Positions 49,596 through 60,566 are shown, counted from the stretch's first letter. The stretch: DNA of 64,000 nucleotides from Polytrichum commune (GCA_950295325.1 OX485803.1:75345554-75409553), one strand, 5' to 3'. Numbers and translations are program-made. The notes: generated by a model from the letters alone, not told the origin.

Positions 49596-49714
49596 TTAAA
49601 GCAAGGCCTAGTTTTTCATCCTTAAAAAGTGTCAACAAAGTGAGTGTGGAGGTGCATTGAGTAAGCCAAAATTAAACATCACTAATCCTATGCAACATTA
49701 AGTATAAAAGAGCA

Positions 49715-49975
49715 TCATTGTGGTTGATCATAGTGGCGGTGTAAGAAGAATGTAAGAATGGTTTAAGAAGACCACCAATTTTGATCAAGAACAATGACTA
49801 ATCTAGGTTAAGAACCCACTTAACAACGTTAAGAAATGTTTCACAAATGAACATAATTCCCTCATTTGATAGAAGATTCTCATACATCAGAAGACTAGCT
49901 TTGTGACCATTCTCATACACCACACTTCACATTCAATAGTGAACACACCTCCCCCCTGTGGATGTAGTGACAAGT
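49715..49975. repeat. Family E dispersed repeat
   Basis: Counterpart of 22505-22750, in the same orientation. Non-coding. Confidence 0.5.
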
Positions 49976-50280
49976 GTCCCTTGAAAATGAAATTGTGGTT
50001 TGTGAAAAGTACATGTGACTACTACATCAAAATTATTTTTTTTGAGTTTATTTGTGTGAAGTGTTGACACATTTACAGATCTGTGCATTTTCTTTTGAAA
50101 TTTAGCCAAGCTTTTACTCAGGGTCGAAAGCTGCTAGAAGTGTCACTTTTAGGCACACTCACCTTACCAAGACAGCGTATGTAGGTTTAGATAGCAAGCT
50201 GTCCAACAATTAGATTTAATGCACTTGGAAAAAATTAGATGAATATCATGAGGCTTGATGAACAAAACATTATTAAGAGG

Positions 50281-50423
50281 TGTGCGTTTGTTCATGTGGG
50301 CCCTGAGAATACAACCATGGGATGTCCCAACGTAGTGCAAGAAGACTTAGATTAAGTTTGAATTTGCACTAGGTTGGGGCATCCCATGGTTGTATTCTTA
50401 GGGTCCACATGAATGAATGCACA
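50281..50423 (+). repeat. Imperfect inverted repeat, 60-nt arms, MIRNA-like hairpin
   Basis: Arms are 50281-50340 and 50364-50423 with a 23-nt loop. Of seven differences between the arms, six become G-U pairs in a plus-strand RNA and one is a G-G mismatch. A minus-strand RNA would have six A-C mismatches instead. The stem size fits a plant microRNA precursor or a young foldback locus. The sequence is not a microRNA family I recognise. Confidence 0.6.
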
Positions 50424-50759
50424 TGAACTTCCTTATATCATATAGTAAATTGATAAGAATAGATACTAACTTAGCCCAAAGGTTAGGAAAGGTATGCTTT
50501 GCCTCTGCATCCCTCTACACTTCCATGACATTCATGTTGTCGGTCGTATTCTTTGTTTAACTGAATTACCGGATTGTGGTACGGTCACCCCCCCAAAAAA
50601 ATAATGGCCCTTGTTCGAGGGCTACAAACCTCTGTTGTGGATATGAAATGAGTTGGATTAATTAGGTATTTGGTGCCATTTGTTGTGAAGCATTCACAGT
50701 TTTCAAGACAGAGACTTGAGTGTTGGTCGAAAAAAAGTAAAAGAAAAACACCAATAATG

Positions 50760-50872
50760 TAGCACCAGTGTGAATGTGAGCCTGTTCTCCTTATACTGAT
50801 CATGATTATCCATGATGTAAGGTTTTGAGGTGTATTGCCCTCCTTTCGGAAGGTGGGCTTTTGTAGGAGAAA
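50760..50872 (-). mobile_element. Remnant 3' end of the RLE-type non-LTR retrotransposon
   Basis: Parallels the 3' UTR of the element at 32287-33288: gtgtgaatgtgagcctgtt here against gcgtgaatgtgagcccgtt there, and gccctcctttcggaaggtgg against gcctcctgtgggaggtgg. The stem atcatg/catgat here replaces atctcgg/ccgagat there. Only about 110 bp survive. No flanking duplication was found. Confidence 0.6.
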
Positions 50873-51401
50873 ATATGGTTGAAATATGTCTAGATTTAAG
50901 TGCTTGGGTGGTTTTCCATGTCCGTCGTTAACCCACTACATTCTAGATTCTAGTTATCTCAGTCTTGACATACTTTGATATTGGTGTTGTGCCCAAACTT
51001 GACACTTTATACATACCGACCGGGGTGTGAAAATTCTCATATCCTCCACTATATTTCCCATAAAATTCCCTACATTATGAATTCATTCATGATATACAAG
51101 AACCATCTTATCCAGTTGTGCATAGATACAACACATACATTAGTATTTAGATACATATTGGTACATATTGATACATAGATACAATTGGTCATTGAAGCCA
51201 ATGAGATAGTATGTCAAAAAAAAATTTAGGCCTTGACATACTATGATGTGTACCAGTGCTGTGCTCATACTTTGACAATTTACAAAACATTAACAGAAGC
51301 TTTTGTTTGTTTTATTAGGGTAGCGACCAGGCCAAAATAAGCTTGCGCCGACTCCTGAGAAAAAGAAAAACATCCGCTTCGGAAGCCTGTAATCTCTGTG
51401 T

Positions 51402-51473
51402 TATCAGAGCGAGGTTTCGATCCTCGGACCTGTGGGTTATGGGCCCACCACGCTTCCGCTGCGCCACTCTGAT
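51402..51473 (-). tRNA. Initiator tRNA-Met (CAT)
   Basis: 72 nt on the minus strand fold into a complete cloverleaf without a CCA end. Initiator features are present: A1-U72 start (atcagag/ctctgat), three G-C pairs next to the loop cccataa with C33 and anticodon CAT, and a T-loop starting with A (atcgaaa). The T-stem is cgagg/cctcg; the usual plant form is ccagg/cctgg, so the pair has changed in a compensated way. Internal box A (tggcgcagcgg) and box B (ggatcgaaacc) are intact. A T5CT5-type terminator follows at about 51358-51370. Confidence 0.97.
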
Positions 51474-51712
51474 GCGGATGTTAAATACATTGAATGTTTT
51501 AAGTATTGATATAGTTTCCACGGCTACTGAAGCTCTTATTGACCCCCGTGTTTCTATAATTTCAAGCTCCTTCGCAACTACAAGGCAATAAATTGTGCAT
51601 AAATTCAGCGTAGATAACTTTGAGAGAATGACCTTAAATTCGCAGCAAGAGGAGCTCAAAGTCCTTAGAAAAAAACTTCTTAATTGCAGGCGAAGAATTG
51701 AATCATAAGCAT

Positions 51713-52031
51713 TAGAGTTATCCATTAATTCAACCGGAGTTTTAGTAGGGAGTTGGTTGTTTCGCATGCATAACTTTCCATGTTCGGTAAGTTCTAGGTG
51801 CATGCTTGGAGTCAATGTGGAGGTTTGAACGAAGGACATTCCATATTGGTTCATTGGGTACCAAGATGTCAAAATGAGTTTGGCCCTCAATGAACCAATA
51901 TGGAATGTCCTTCGTTCAAACCTCCACATTGACTCCAAGCATGCACCCAAAACTTACCGAACATGGAAAGTTATGCATGCGAAACAACCAACTCCCTACC
52001 AAAACTCCGGTTGAATTAATGGATAACTCTA
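51713..52031 (-). repeat. Near-perfect long inverted repeat, 144-nt arms
   Basis: Arm 51713-51856 and arm 51888-52031 are reverse complements with three differences, separated by 31 nt. All three differences would be G-U pairs in a minus-strand RNA. A transcript would form a very long double strand, a substrate for DICER-LIKE enzymes, or the structure is a foldback transposon. No target duplication is visible at its ends. A 211-codon minus-strand frame crosses the right arm and the tRNA and is not credible as a gene. Confidence 0.9.
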
Positions 52032-52577
52032 TTGTGTGCCTTCTGTTTTGATGACGGTAAATGCTAGCTGTTGTAGTGTGTTATGCAATGTTATTCAGGT
52101 TTTGAAGTATAAATGAGGATTGCATGCAAGGACCTTTGTACCTAGGCGGAATCACCCTAATGTGAATATAGTTTAAAATGATATAAACCCAAATTGTAAC
52201 TTGGGCAAACAAAAATACTCTCACCTCGACATACCCACCAATATGAGTATTTGATTGGCATTACAATTTTGACACCCTCGGGTAGGTTCTATGATACCAT
52301 TGTTGATGTTGATTATTGATACCATGCATTCACCTTTAAACTAGACGCAACACTGGTTGCAATTCACTGGGACAGAAGAACAATCAAAGTATAGCAGGTT
52401 TAATACGCGCCTTCTGAGTCTCCTGAACAAGACTTTGGTAGCAGAGGTCACGCACATGTAGTCAATTGTTGCTTGAGCCAAAAGACTTGCCTAAAATTGC
52501 CAAGCACCAAGTCCACACTGATGCAAATTTGACAGGTTGCACCATTGCAATGTCATGGTTCGCTAAACACATAGGGT
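52032..52577. other. Non-coding stretch
   Basis: No gene, terminal repeat or family motif recognised. Confidence 0.4.
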
Positions 52578-52771
52578 CAGTGATCAGGGAGATATTTGAG
52601 CTATCCTTCTTCATTATTGACTAGTTATTTGTTGGAATGCTTCGGTTATTCCATTTATTTTTATTTTAAAATACCGTTCATTTCATTTCTAGAGTTTTGA
52701 TTTTGAACCAGTAATTTGGGAAAACGAACCAGTTCATCTGTAACTAGTAGCCGGTTCTCCCTGTACACATG
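52578..52771. mobile_element. hAT-type MITE, family A, degenerate copy
   Basis: Starts cagtgatcagggaga and ends near ggttctccctgtacacatg. Interior phrases aaccagttcatctgtaacta match the family. No convincing 8-bp duplication. Confidence 0.6.
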
Positions 52772-53060
52772 ATAAGTTGCAGTGAATATTCCTGAATCCC
52801 CGGATTCTAGAGAAGAAACTTCTGTACCCAGTTCACCAAAAAAATTTGAATTTCCAGAAGTCATTCTCAGAGTCCGATGGTAGTTTTATCATCCAAAGAA
52901 ACGATAACCAGACTTGACATATCCATTGTCTGCAAGACCATTGCAACTCAACACCCTAAAAACTTGTTCGTATGCTAACACAAAAGATTATACATACTCC
53001 TTGGAACCTTGAACTTGGTTCAAATCAATGTAAGATATATTACATGCTTTTGCTGATCAT

Positions 53061-53576
53061 TCACATGACACAGTGCCAGGTTTTATAAATTCTTCGTTCT
53101 GTACAGATCATACCCATGGCCTCGCCTGTTGCAGGACAAGAGGTATATTAGTATTTTGCGCATGAATAACCTACAAGTTTTAAAAGAAAGGAAGAAAGCC
53201 ACGCATAACTCAGTAGTATATTCAGAGCACATTGAGTACAGCGGACTACAACTTGCCTGTCATGTCCCTCAAACTCCATGCCAGCGATTCTGGAAGTAGC
53301 TAGGCTGGGATGGACGTTTGGGAGTGATCATCTTCAATGATGCACGACCATGTTTTACAATATACACATTGCCTTCAAATCAAGCCCATGACTTCCCCTG
53401 TTGCAAGACAAGAGGTACAATATGATTATTCTGCATATGCGCATATTATAGATTAAAACTCAGCAATGCACATTTTCTATAAGCCATGCTCATGTTAAAA
53501 GTGCATTTCCACATTTTCACTACCAAATTTTACAACACATTCATAGCCTTCAAATCAAGCCCAATGTGTCTTCACC
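53061..53576 (-). repeat. Triplicated acceptor/terminal-exon cassette at the 3' end of the pseudokinase gene
   Basis: Read on the minus strand, a unit with (t/c)ttg...tgcaacag then g(g/c/t)gaag/gag occurs three times, with acceptors ending at 53576, 53398 and 53126. Each is followed by a short frame in the right phase with its own stop: GEDTLGLI, GEVMGLI and GEAMGMICTERRIYKTW. The donor acag/gcaagt of the main exon (53706/53705) recurs at 53257/53256, after a possible 33-nt exon (53289-53257) that is also in frame. Confidence 0.7.
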
Positions 53577-55203
53577 TGTTGCAAGATAGAAGGTACATGC
53601 ATGGTATTATGGATATAGCGCATATTCGAAAAGCCATGGACATCCTAAGAGTACGTTTCCAGATCTCAACAATTCTCGAAGGAGAAGAACACACAAACAA
53701 CTTGCCTGTCATGACTTTTGCTTTCATTTGCCGTAACTTCATGCAAATGTCTCGGAACTTAGGTCGGCAGTGAGCATCCGGGTGCCAGCATTTTTTTATC
53801 AACTCCGCCAAATAGTCAGGGCAAGAAGCAGGCAATTGGGGTCGACAACCATGGACAACTGCCTCTTTCAGATTGGAGATGAGGACATTCTTATACGGAG
53901 TCTCTCCTGTCAGAACTTCGAAGCACACCATACTGAAGCTGTACACGTCGCCTTTCTCCGAATCATAATTGGATCCATGCCCCCCCACATGGTAAGCGAG
54001 AAGCTCAGGAGCTCTCCACCGATTCCTACGTACATTGAAAATGCCGTGATTGTCGTCTCGATCTCTCCTCGTCAAGGAGAAGTGCGCCACTTTCACATTC
54101 AGAAACCCTAATTCCGACAAGCGCTTCTCCCTCACCACCTTGAACATCACATTCGATGCACACAGGTCTCGATGCGCCAATCCAACATCGTGCATGTACT
54201 TCATCGCCTCCGCAATCTGGTGCAGGATGTCCAGAGACACATGGAGAGAGAAAGGGTGCCAATCACCATGGCCAGCGCCATGAGGAGCTTCCTTGGCCCT
54301 AATATCAGCCATGAGTCTACAGAGATCGCCGCTCATGAGCTCCATAACCAGGCAATACGAATCATGTTCATCGTAAACTCCAATCATAGGCACAATGCAA
54401 GGATGTTTAAGTTTTGCCAAAGTGGCAGCATTTTTCTTAGCCGTATGGCTCTCCCATCCGGAGAAGACACACTTAGGGTAGACTTTCACCGCCACTCGTT
54501 CTCCAAGAAACGTCGACATATACACAGTGGCATGTGTCCCTTCTCCAATCCTTTCTTGCAATGTCGACAGATCATCAGGGTTAATGTCAAAGAAAACTGT
54601 TCTATCATTCAACCGTTGTGACAGATATGTCGCGAGAGCTCTTTCGTACTCGGAGTAATCGCCATCCATATATGTCAGCTTCGACTTCAAGCTCCGACGC
54701 TCCTCATTCGCATAAGTAGAAAATTTCTCAAGCTCGGATTTAACTCTTTCTGCGAGGGTTTCGATCACCTCTTGCCTTGCGTCTCCGGTGATGACCGCGG
54801 TGCACCATAACAGATTCAAAATCCGCAACGAGAAGGCTTCTTTGCAATTCACCAGCCATATGGCTGCCTTGAGCCAATTTTTCTCGCAGCAGTGTTCCAG
54901 TAGCCTTTCGGAAGCAATCACTATGCGGTAAAGCTCGGTTAGGGCAACTTCGCTAGGTTTGGTGTCTAAGTTCATTTGTTTTCTGACCTCCTCCAGAGAA
55001 ATCTGGAGTGCCGTAACCAAATGCTGGCACTGCAATGTGTTGAGTTGCAGTTTTCTAGATGGAAATGGATCGGCGGTGCTGGACGGGTAGGCGTTTCGTG
55101 TGGAGGTTAGATCTGACATTCTCTGGACCGAATCCCGGCAGAGCTGGAAGTATACATCTCGACTGTCTCGCTCCGCGGTTTCCTGTTCGCTCGCCTGGTG
55201 CAT
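53550..55203 (-). CDS. MLKL-like protein: helical N-terminal domain plus pseudokinase
   Basis: Main exon 55203-53706 starts at the first ATG in frame; the frame opens after TGA near 55288. Spliced through a 130-bp GC-AG intron to 53575-53550 it gives 507 residues. Residues 50-200 are helical and lack known catalytic motifs, resembling the paralogue upstream and plant DUF1221/MLKL-type proteins. The kinase-like domain has GEGTHATVY (220-228), VAVK (Lys240), HRD (344-346) with Asn351, and APE (398-400). The DFG motif reads HFS (374-376), and the alpha-C region (KKNAATLAKL) lacks the usual glutamate. Loss of the Mg-binding Asp predicts little or no phosphotransfer. Without splicing the frame runs on to 53572. 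It lies 958 bp from its paralogue, same strand. Confidence 0.88.
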
Positions 55204-55288
55204 CGATGAATCCTGTAGCAAGCAAATCAAATAGCTCCATGAGGTCCTCCCGTGCAGCGCAGTGGAGATGATGTCTTTTACTCAAAGA

Positions 55289-55575
55289 GCACCCTTATTC
55301 AAAACACCTACTTTTGGGTGGAAAGTGGACACTTTTAGTATTAGGTCCATAAGGTCCTCTACCTAAGCATGGTAGGCATGTCTTATTCAAACATGTCCTC
55401 GTTTTGGGTGGAAAATGGTCCAATATTCTGAGGTAATATGAACAAGTTTACTAGTATTGGTTCATGAGCCTCAAGTCATCCCATGGTAGACATGTCATAT
55501 CATTCAAACACCTATTTTTGGGTGACAATTGGTTCCATATTCTCCTAAAATTCAACTTTCTAGTATTATTTTAAG
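55289..55575. repeat. Three degenerate ~100-bp tandem units in the kinase intergenic
   Basis: Units share attcaaa(a/c)a, then ttttgggtg and later atggtag(g/a)catgtc, starting near 55293, 55384 and 55502. They lie directly upstream of the pseudokinase gene and so may include its promoter. Confidence 0.55.
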
Positions 55576-56160
55576 GACTGGTACGGACTAGATGACCACC
55601 ATAACAAATGTGGATAACGAGCCGCAAGAGCGATGAGTCATCCACCTACTCGAGCTCTTTGTCAATCAAAACCAATCAACTTGACACGACTGGTCAAATG
55701 GGAATCATGGATGTTATCACACGCCTCCATGGATGAGTTATGAATCAGATCACCCCTAAATTTGCTCTCGGATGAGCCCAAATGAGTGACTGGTTATGAC
55801 GTCGCATTGGCATAACATTGCTAAGCTCTACTTGCCACTTATCCTAGGCAGTGTAATAATTTGGCCAATTGCTAGGAATAAACATGTGATTCTCATAAAA
55901 ACGACGGCTTTAGTCAAGTTTGTTCCACAACAAGCCTTAGGTCTGGATCCTCATGAAACATAATGGTGTCTCTTATATTTAGAATGGGCGAGGGAGCATA
56001 AGGGCTTAGTAAATTATGTTGATGTGGGTTGGGATAGCCAAAAAGTCAATGCTCAACACCGACTCCACACTAACCATTAGTTTAGACACACTAATATAAC
56101 TACTTAAGAAGATCATACATAGTTTTGCTCTTTGAACCTTTGTCACAAATAGAGATTTAG
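55576..56160. other. Intergenic between the two kinase genes
   Basis: Contains the 3' flank of the upstream kinase gene and probably the distal promoter of the downstream one. No motif could be assigned. Confidence 0.4.
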
Positions 56161-58339
56161 TCACCTCAATGTCATTCTTATGGCAATGTTGGATTCGTAT
56201 AAGATTTGCTTATCAACTGCAAATTTTTTATAGATTTGTTGCACATCAGAAGAGGCCAATCCTCCTTGATGTAGCAACTCTAACCTGCATGTTTCAAAAG
56301 CTTGTAGTATCACTTGCAACTTTGAAAGGTGAGAATTAAGTTGCCGATGTGCTACTTTCTCTGAATCTGCAAACTTGAAGTTACTTGTCATGGAATGAGA
56401 TTTCACCTCTTCGATGGTTGAATCGGTAAATCCCTCCTCATACGAGCCGGTGAAATGGTAGTTCTTGATGTGGTGAAGCTCTAAACAGATTTTAGTAAAC
56501 CCCGGCCGCTTGTTGGCATCCCCATTCCAACACGTCTCGATCAACTGAGTCAACTTCCTCAAGAAATTAGACGGGTAGTTGGAGTAGTCATGGAACAATC
56601 GACTCCACTGCGGGCGGGCACCATTTCTAACCTTCTCGCGCAACTCCTGCAAGTTCTGGAGATGGCGGAACGGCTCAAGGCCCGTCAAAATCTGGTAGCA
56701 CACAAGCGCGAACGCATAAACATCCACCGTCCGCGTGTACCGCCCCTGCAGAATCTCGGGGGCTCGGTACCGCGTCGTCCCCACGTAAGGCTTGTACATC
56801 AAAGTGGAGCTTGCCACATTCGACTCCGAGCATCCGAAATCCACCAGCTTCAAAATCACGTATCCCTCTCGGGCGAGCTCGGGGTCTGACACGGGCCGAA
56901 CGACAATGTTGGACGGCTTCATATCGAGGTGCGCGACTTTCTCCTGGTGCAAGTACCGCATCGCCTCCGCTAGCTGCAGAATCATGTCCAGCGCGACGAG
57001 TAAGGGGAACGGCGGGCACCGTGCTCGAAATCCTTGCCGCCGCCGCCGCCAGCAAGTTCTGGTGTTGATTAGCGAGGATAAGTTGGACCTCACCAACTCC
57101 ATCACCACCATGTCCGGGTCTCCGGAAACGCTATCTCGAATGCATCCCATCACGGGCACAATGTGGGGGTGGTGGAGCTTGGATGCCGTGGAGGCCTCAG
57201 CCAGTGAGGACTCCGGGTTCCTCCGTAGGAAAGTCTTCACGGCTAATGATTCGCCGCACCATTCGGCCTCATACACTAATGCGCAGGCTCCGGTGCCCAC
57301 GAGTTTATCCTCTATAACTCGAAGCCCTTCGAAATTCAAGTAGATAACGTCCGGTTGTGCAGCATCATCTGTAGTCCGGGTGGGCAAACCCTACATAGTT
57401 TTGAACAGGGGCAATCCTCAAATTATGATGAATTAAGGCTCCAAGATTCATGACAACTTGTAACAATAGGTTCATAATAAAAGCATGAAGCTATAGTATC
57501 CCACGACCCATGCATATATAATAAAATTCCATTTAATAAGACATCATTGGATTGAATCATCTTTTGGAGCTCCTCATGATCGCAACAAGACCAAATGATT
57601 CATTGACAGAATATGACTCAAGCGTAACAAAAAGAAATGAAACTGCTGTAGTAATCAAAACCTGGGTCGCTGCAACCCCGGGGGCATGATCTGTAGCACC
57701 AATGATCGCTGGCAACCTCTCTGTCACGTATCTCGCAAGATGGCAAGCTTTCAGTGTCTCCACACCCTCCACGAGGCCCAAGACATGCAGGCTCTTGAGA
57801 TTCTGCTTCAAGTGGTGTCGATCCTTGTCGACCGCACTTGTCCATTTCGTCCGCAACTCCTGCGCTTCGCATTCCTCCAAGAACAGCGTCGGCTTACGGG
57901 TGATCATCCGAGTGCACCAGATAAACTCCCGGATGCGCAAGAAGAAAGCCTCCTTGCCATCCACCACGTAGAAGGCGGTGAGCAGCCACGAGGACTCCTC
58001 GCAACATGATCGCATGAGGTTGGTGGCCTCTTTCACCACGCGGTAAAATTCCTTGAGAAGCTCCAGTTGTTGTGGTTGTGTCCATAGGAGAAACACTTTG
58101 GAGAACACATGTTCCACGCATTGAAGGAGAATCTCATTCAGGAGTTGGTTGAGGTGGAGGCAGAAGCATCGCGAGCCTCGCGTGGAGGAGATTAGGGATT
58201 GGGAGGCTTTGGCTTCCGCAGCGATGAGCTGTATATACGCCAGTAACTTTGGTCGAGTCTGCACAGGTGAACTTTTCCTAAGAAAACTAAAGACTCTCAC
58301 CAGAACATCGTTGGACATCCCAAGAGTGCTTCGCAACAT
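56161..58339 (-). CDS. Protein kinase with helical DUF1221/MLKL-like N-terminal domain
   Basis: Two exons, 58339-57662 and 57390-56161, joined in phase 0 by a 271-bp GT-AG intron (donor cag/gttttg, acceptor tag/ggtttg), give 635 residues. The start ATG is 12 bases after an in-frame TGA. Residues 30-220 form a helical, cysteine-containing domain (FYRVVKEATNLMRSCCEESS, KEAFFLRIREFIWCT) shared with the downstream paralogue. The kinase domain has GTGACALVY (258-266), Lys278, Glu291, HLD with Asp382 and Asn387, DFG (410-412) and APE (436-438). All catalytic residues are present; HLD instead of HRD makes it a non-RD kinase. A ~100-residue C-terminal tail follows. The linker intron is absent from the paralogue. 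Likely cytoplasmic; substrate unknown. Confidence 0.9.
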
Positions 58340-58589
58340 GTCGCAATATATTCACGAGAGAGAACAAGACGAATGACCGACAATTAGTTACGAACTGTCT
58401 GGTTATACGTTCATGTCAACCATTCCCACTGTTTCATCGTTTGCTCCGGTTTTCATTTGGCGAACTTCACCTTGATGTGGTTGGCCAACCCCGTTTTAAC
58501 AGTCTTCTCATACCAACATTTCATCAATAATTATCTCTGCAGAACTCTTGGTTCACGCATTGAAATATAATTCCATTACTCCAGTAACG

Positions 58590-58690
58590 TTCGTGAGTGA
58601 GGCTGCACAGCTGAACAGTTCCTTCAAAGAAATCCAAACACTCTCGCCAGGAAATCATTTGGACATCCCAGGAGTGCGCCTCTGCAACAT
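58590..58690 (-). pseudogene. Broken duplicate of the kinase gene's 5' end
   Basis: The minus strand from ATG 58690 reads MLQRRTPGMSK and then a stop, parallel to MLRSTLGMSND at the start of the intact gene. DNA similarity continues for about 100 bp through ctgtgcag. The surrounding ctctg/gagaacaagac also matches. It is a relic of tandem duplication. Confidence 0.65.
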
Positions 58691-60322
58691 GCTTTCAACA
58701 GAGAACAAGACAACTGACAGACAAGTTACAGATTGTGGTAGTTTTCGACTTTTCTTAGTTGTCTTCTTATCATACTAGAAAATAAATTATCTCTGTTTGC
58801 ATCGACGTGACCGACATGAATGTTGATGAGGATGAGATCTTTTGCAGGTTGTCGGAGGGTAATAGTACGACGCCATCATTTCACCCTTTTCACAGCCCTG
58901 GCCACAACTGAAATAACATATGCTACATGTATCAGACGGAAATATAAGGAGGTGCATTTCGACATCAAAAATCGCGCACTACTGCACTCACAAATCCTTG
59001 TAGACGAACATTGTTCCCAACACGTGACACACCCCATGCATCTCCCACCCTACACTTGAGCCTCTAGCTACAGAACTCTAATTAGAAAGGAGCAGCAGCA
59101 GCAGCAGCAGGAGTATTCCCCTACTCCTTCCGTTGATACCCCGAAGTATTTTGCAATGATTGAAAGAGCCACAAACAACTTGACTTTATAAATTAGGCAC
59201 AAAAATTCCAGTAAACAAGAAGTCCTGCACAGACATCCCGAGAACTAAACAACTAACTAACTAACAAACTGCATGCAGGATTGCTCGTAGAAATCACAAA
59301 TTTGCAAGGACTCAAGAATGTAGTAGGACTCAAAAACTTCCAAACTTTTCTGGGGCTCCAGTTTTCGCCAGAACTAGGTTCCTACCAACAAACGCATAAC
59401 AAGAAGGAGGTTGCAAGTCTTGATGATATCGATGCAACTGGTATTGATACATACACAAGCTGGATTATTTAGTGGCACTTCGCGAGAACGTTGATCAGCG
59501 CATGCGCCGTTAGCCCCATGAACTTGGATCAGAGATGTGAAGGTTAATAATTAGCCACGCACTATCCCGGCGACCTTAGTACTGCAAATTTGAAGAGACC
59601 CGCGTCGATCGCAAATGGTCACCAGTAACTTTACCACCCACAAGAATTACGATTTGTGCTCACAATTAGATCACGGCCGACACTGCCCGCTCGATCGTGC
59701 ACAGGAAGTTGCGCCGTGTACTGGAACATCAATCTTACAATGGCCGCTGTCGATAATTTATACCGAATGCTTAGTCATCGCCCGGCCGACTACAAATTCT
59801 TAGTACAGACACTTAGTCGAACAGTACGCTTGCCGAAACTAACTATGACACCAAGATACCGGAGGATGTTGTTGTTTGGTTCGATACAAAATAATTATAT
59901 TTTGGAAAGACTGTTGCCGCGTGTCGTGTCCATATTGGGCAATCCAACGTGGACGTTAGCCTTCGACTCTCAGACATCACTCTGCGGTATATGAGGGAAG
60001 CGTCCAACTCATCAGGATGCTTACTAGCTACTACTACTCTTGATGAATTTAAGATTCCTGGATATACTGGCAACCAATATCATACATGCAAGCAGCAGCT
60101 TGATGAGCACATCTTATGCAGCTGGAGTATCATGAATGAAGTTCTTTTCAAACTCACAGACACACTAAACTGTGCAACTTGTCAATTAGTGGGGTTTGAG
60201 CTCCGAATCTGGGCGATGGAGGAGAGATTAGTGAATACTTACAAATGATCCACTAAGGACGCTGACCACAGTAGCAACAGAAGATTTCGTCAACTGGCTT
60301 GGCTTCCCCAATTATCGACTGT
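58691..60322. other. Upstream region of the kinase cluster, no gene recognised
   Basis: An (AGC)n microsatellite lies at about 59091-59110. Frames at 59656-59994 and 59949-60248 are open for about 100 codons, but no family is recognised and codon order looks random. Confidence 0.4.
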
Positions 60323-60330
60323 CACCTAGT

Positions 60331-60558
60331 CAATGAACGGGGACAACCGCCTGCTAGTTTCAGATGAACCGGTTGAGCTTGAGAAATAGCCGGTGGAAGT
60401 TCAAGGCTTCAAGAAAATAACCCATCATTTTAGAGGAATTTATAGAATAGACCCAATCTAATAAACCCAAAAAACCGAAGGTTGTCAACTCGTAACCGGT
60501 TGGACTTGGAAACACTAAAATCTCGGCCGATGATGTCCAAAAATCTCCCCGGACACTG
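60331..60558. mobile_element. hAT-type MITE, family A (228 bp)
   Basis: Exact 8-bp duplication cacctagt at 60323-60330 and 60559-60566. Ends caatgaacggggaca and the complement of cagtgtccggggaga. Contains several aaccggtt motifs. Confidence 0.9.
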
Positions 60559-60566
60559 CACCTAGT

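Noticed and set aside
51315-51950. 211-codon minus-strand ORF
   Set aside because: It runs through the intact tRNA gene and most of one hairpin arm; no domain and no independent support.
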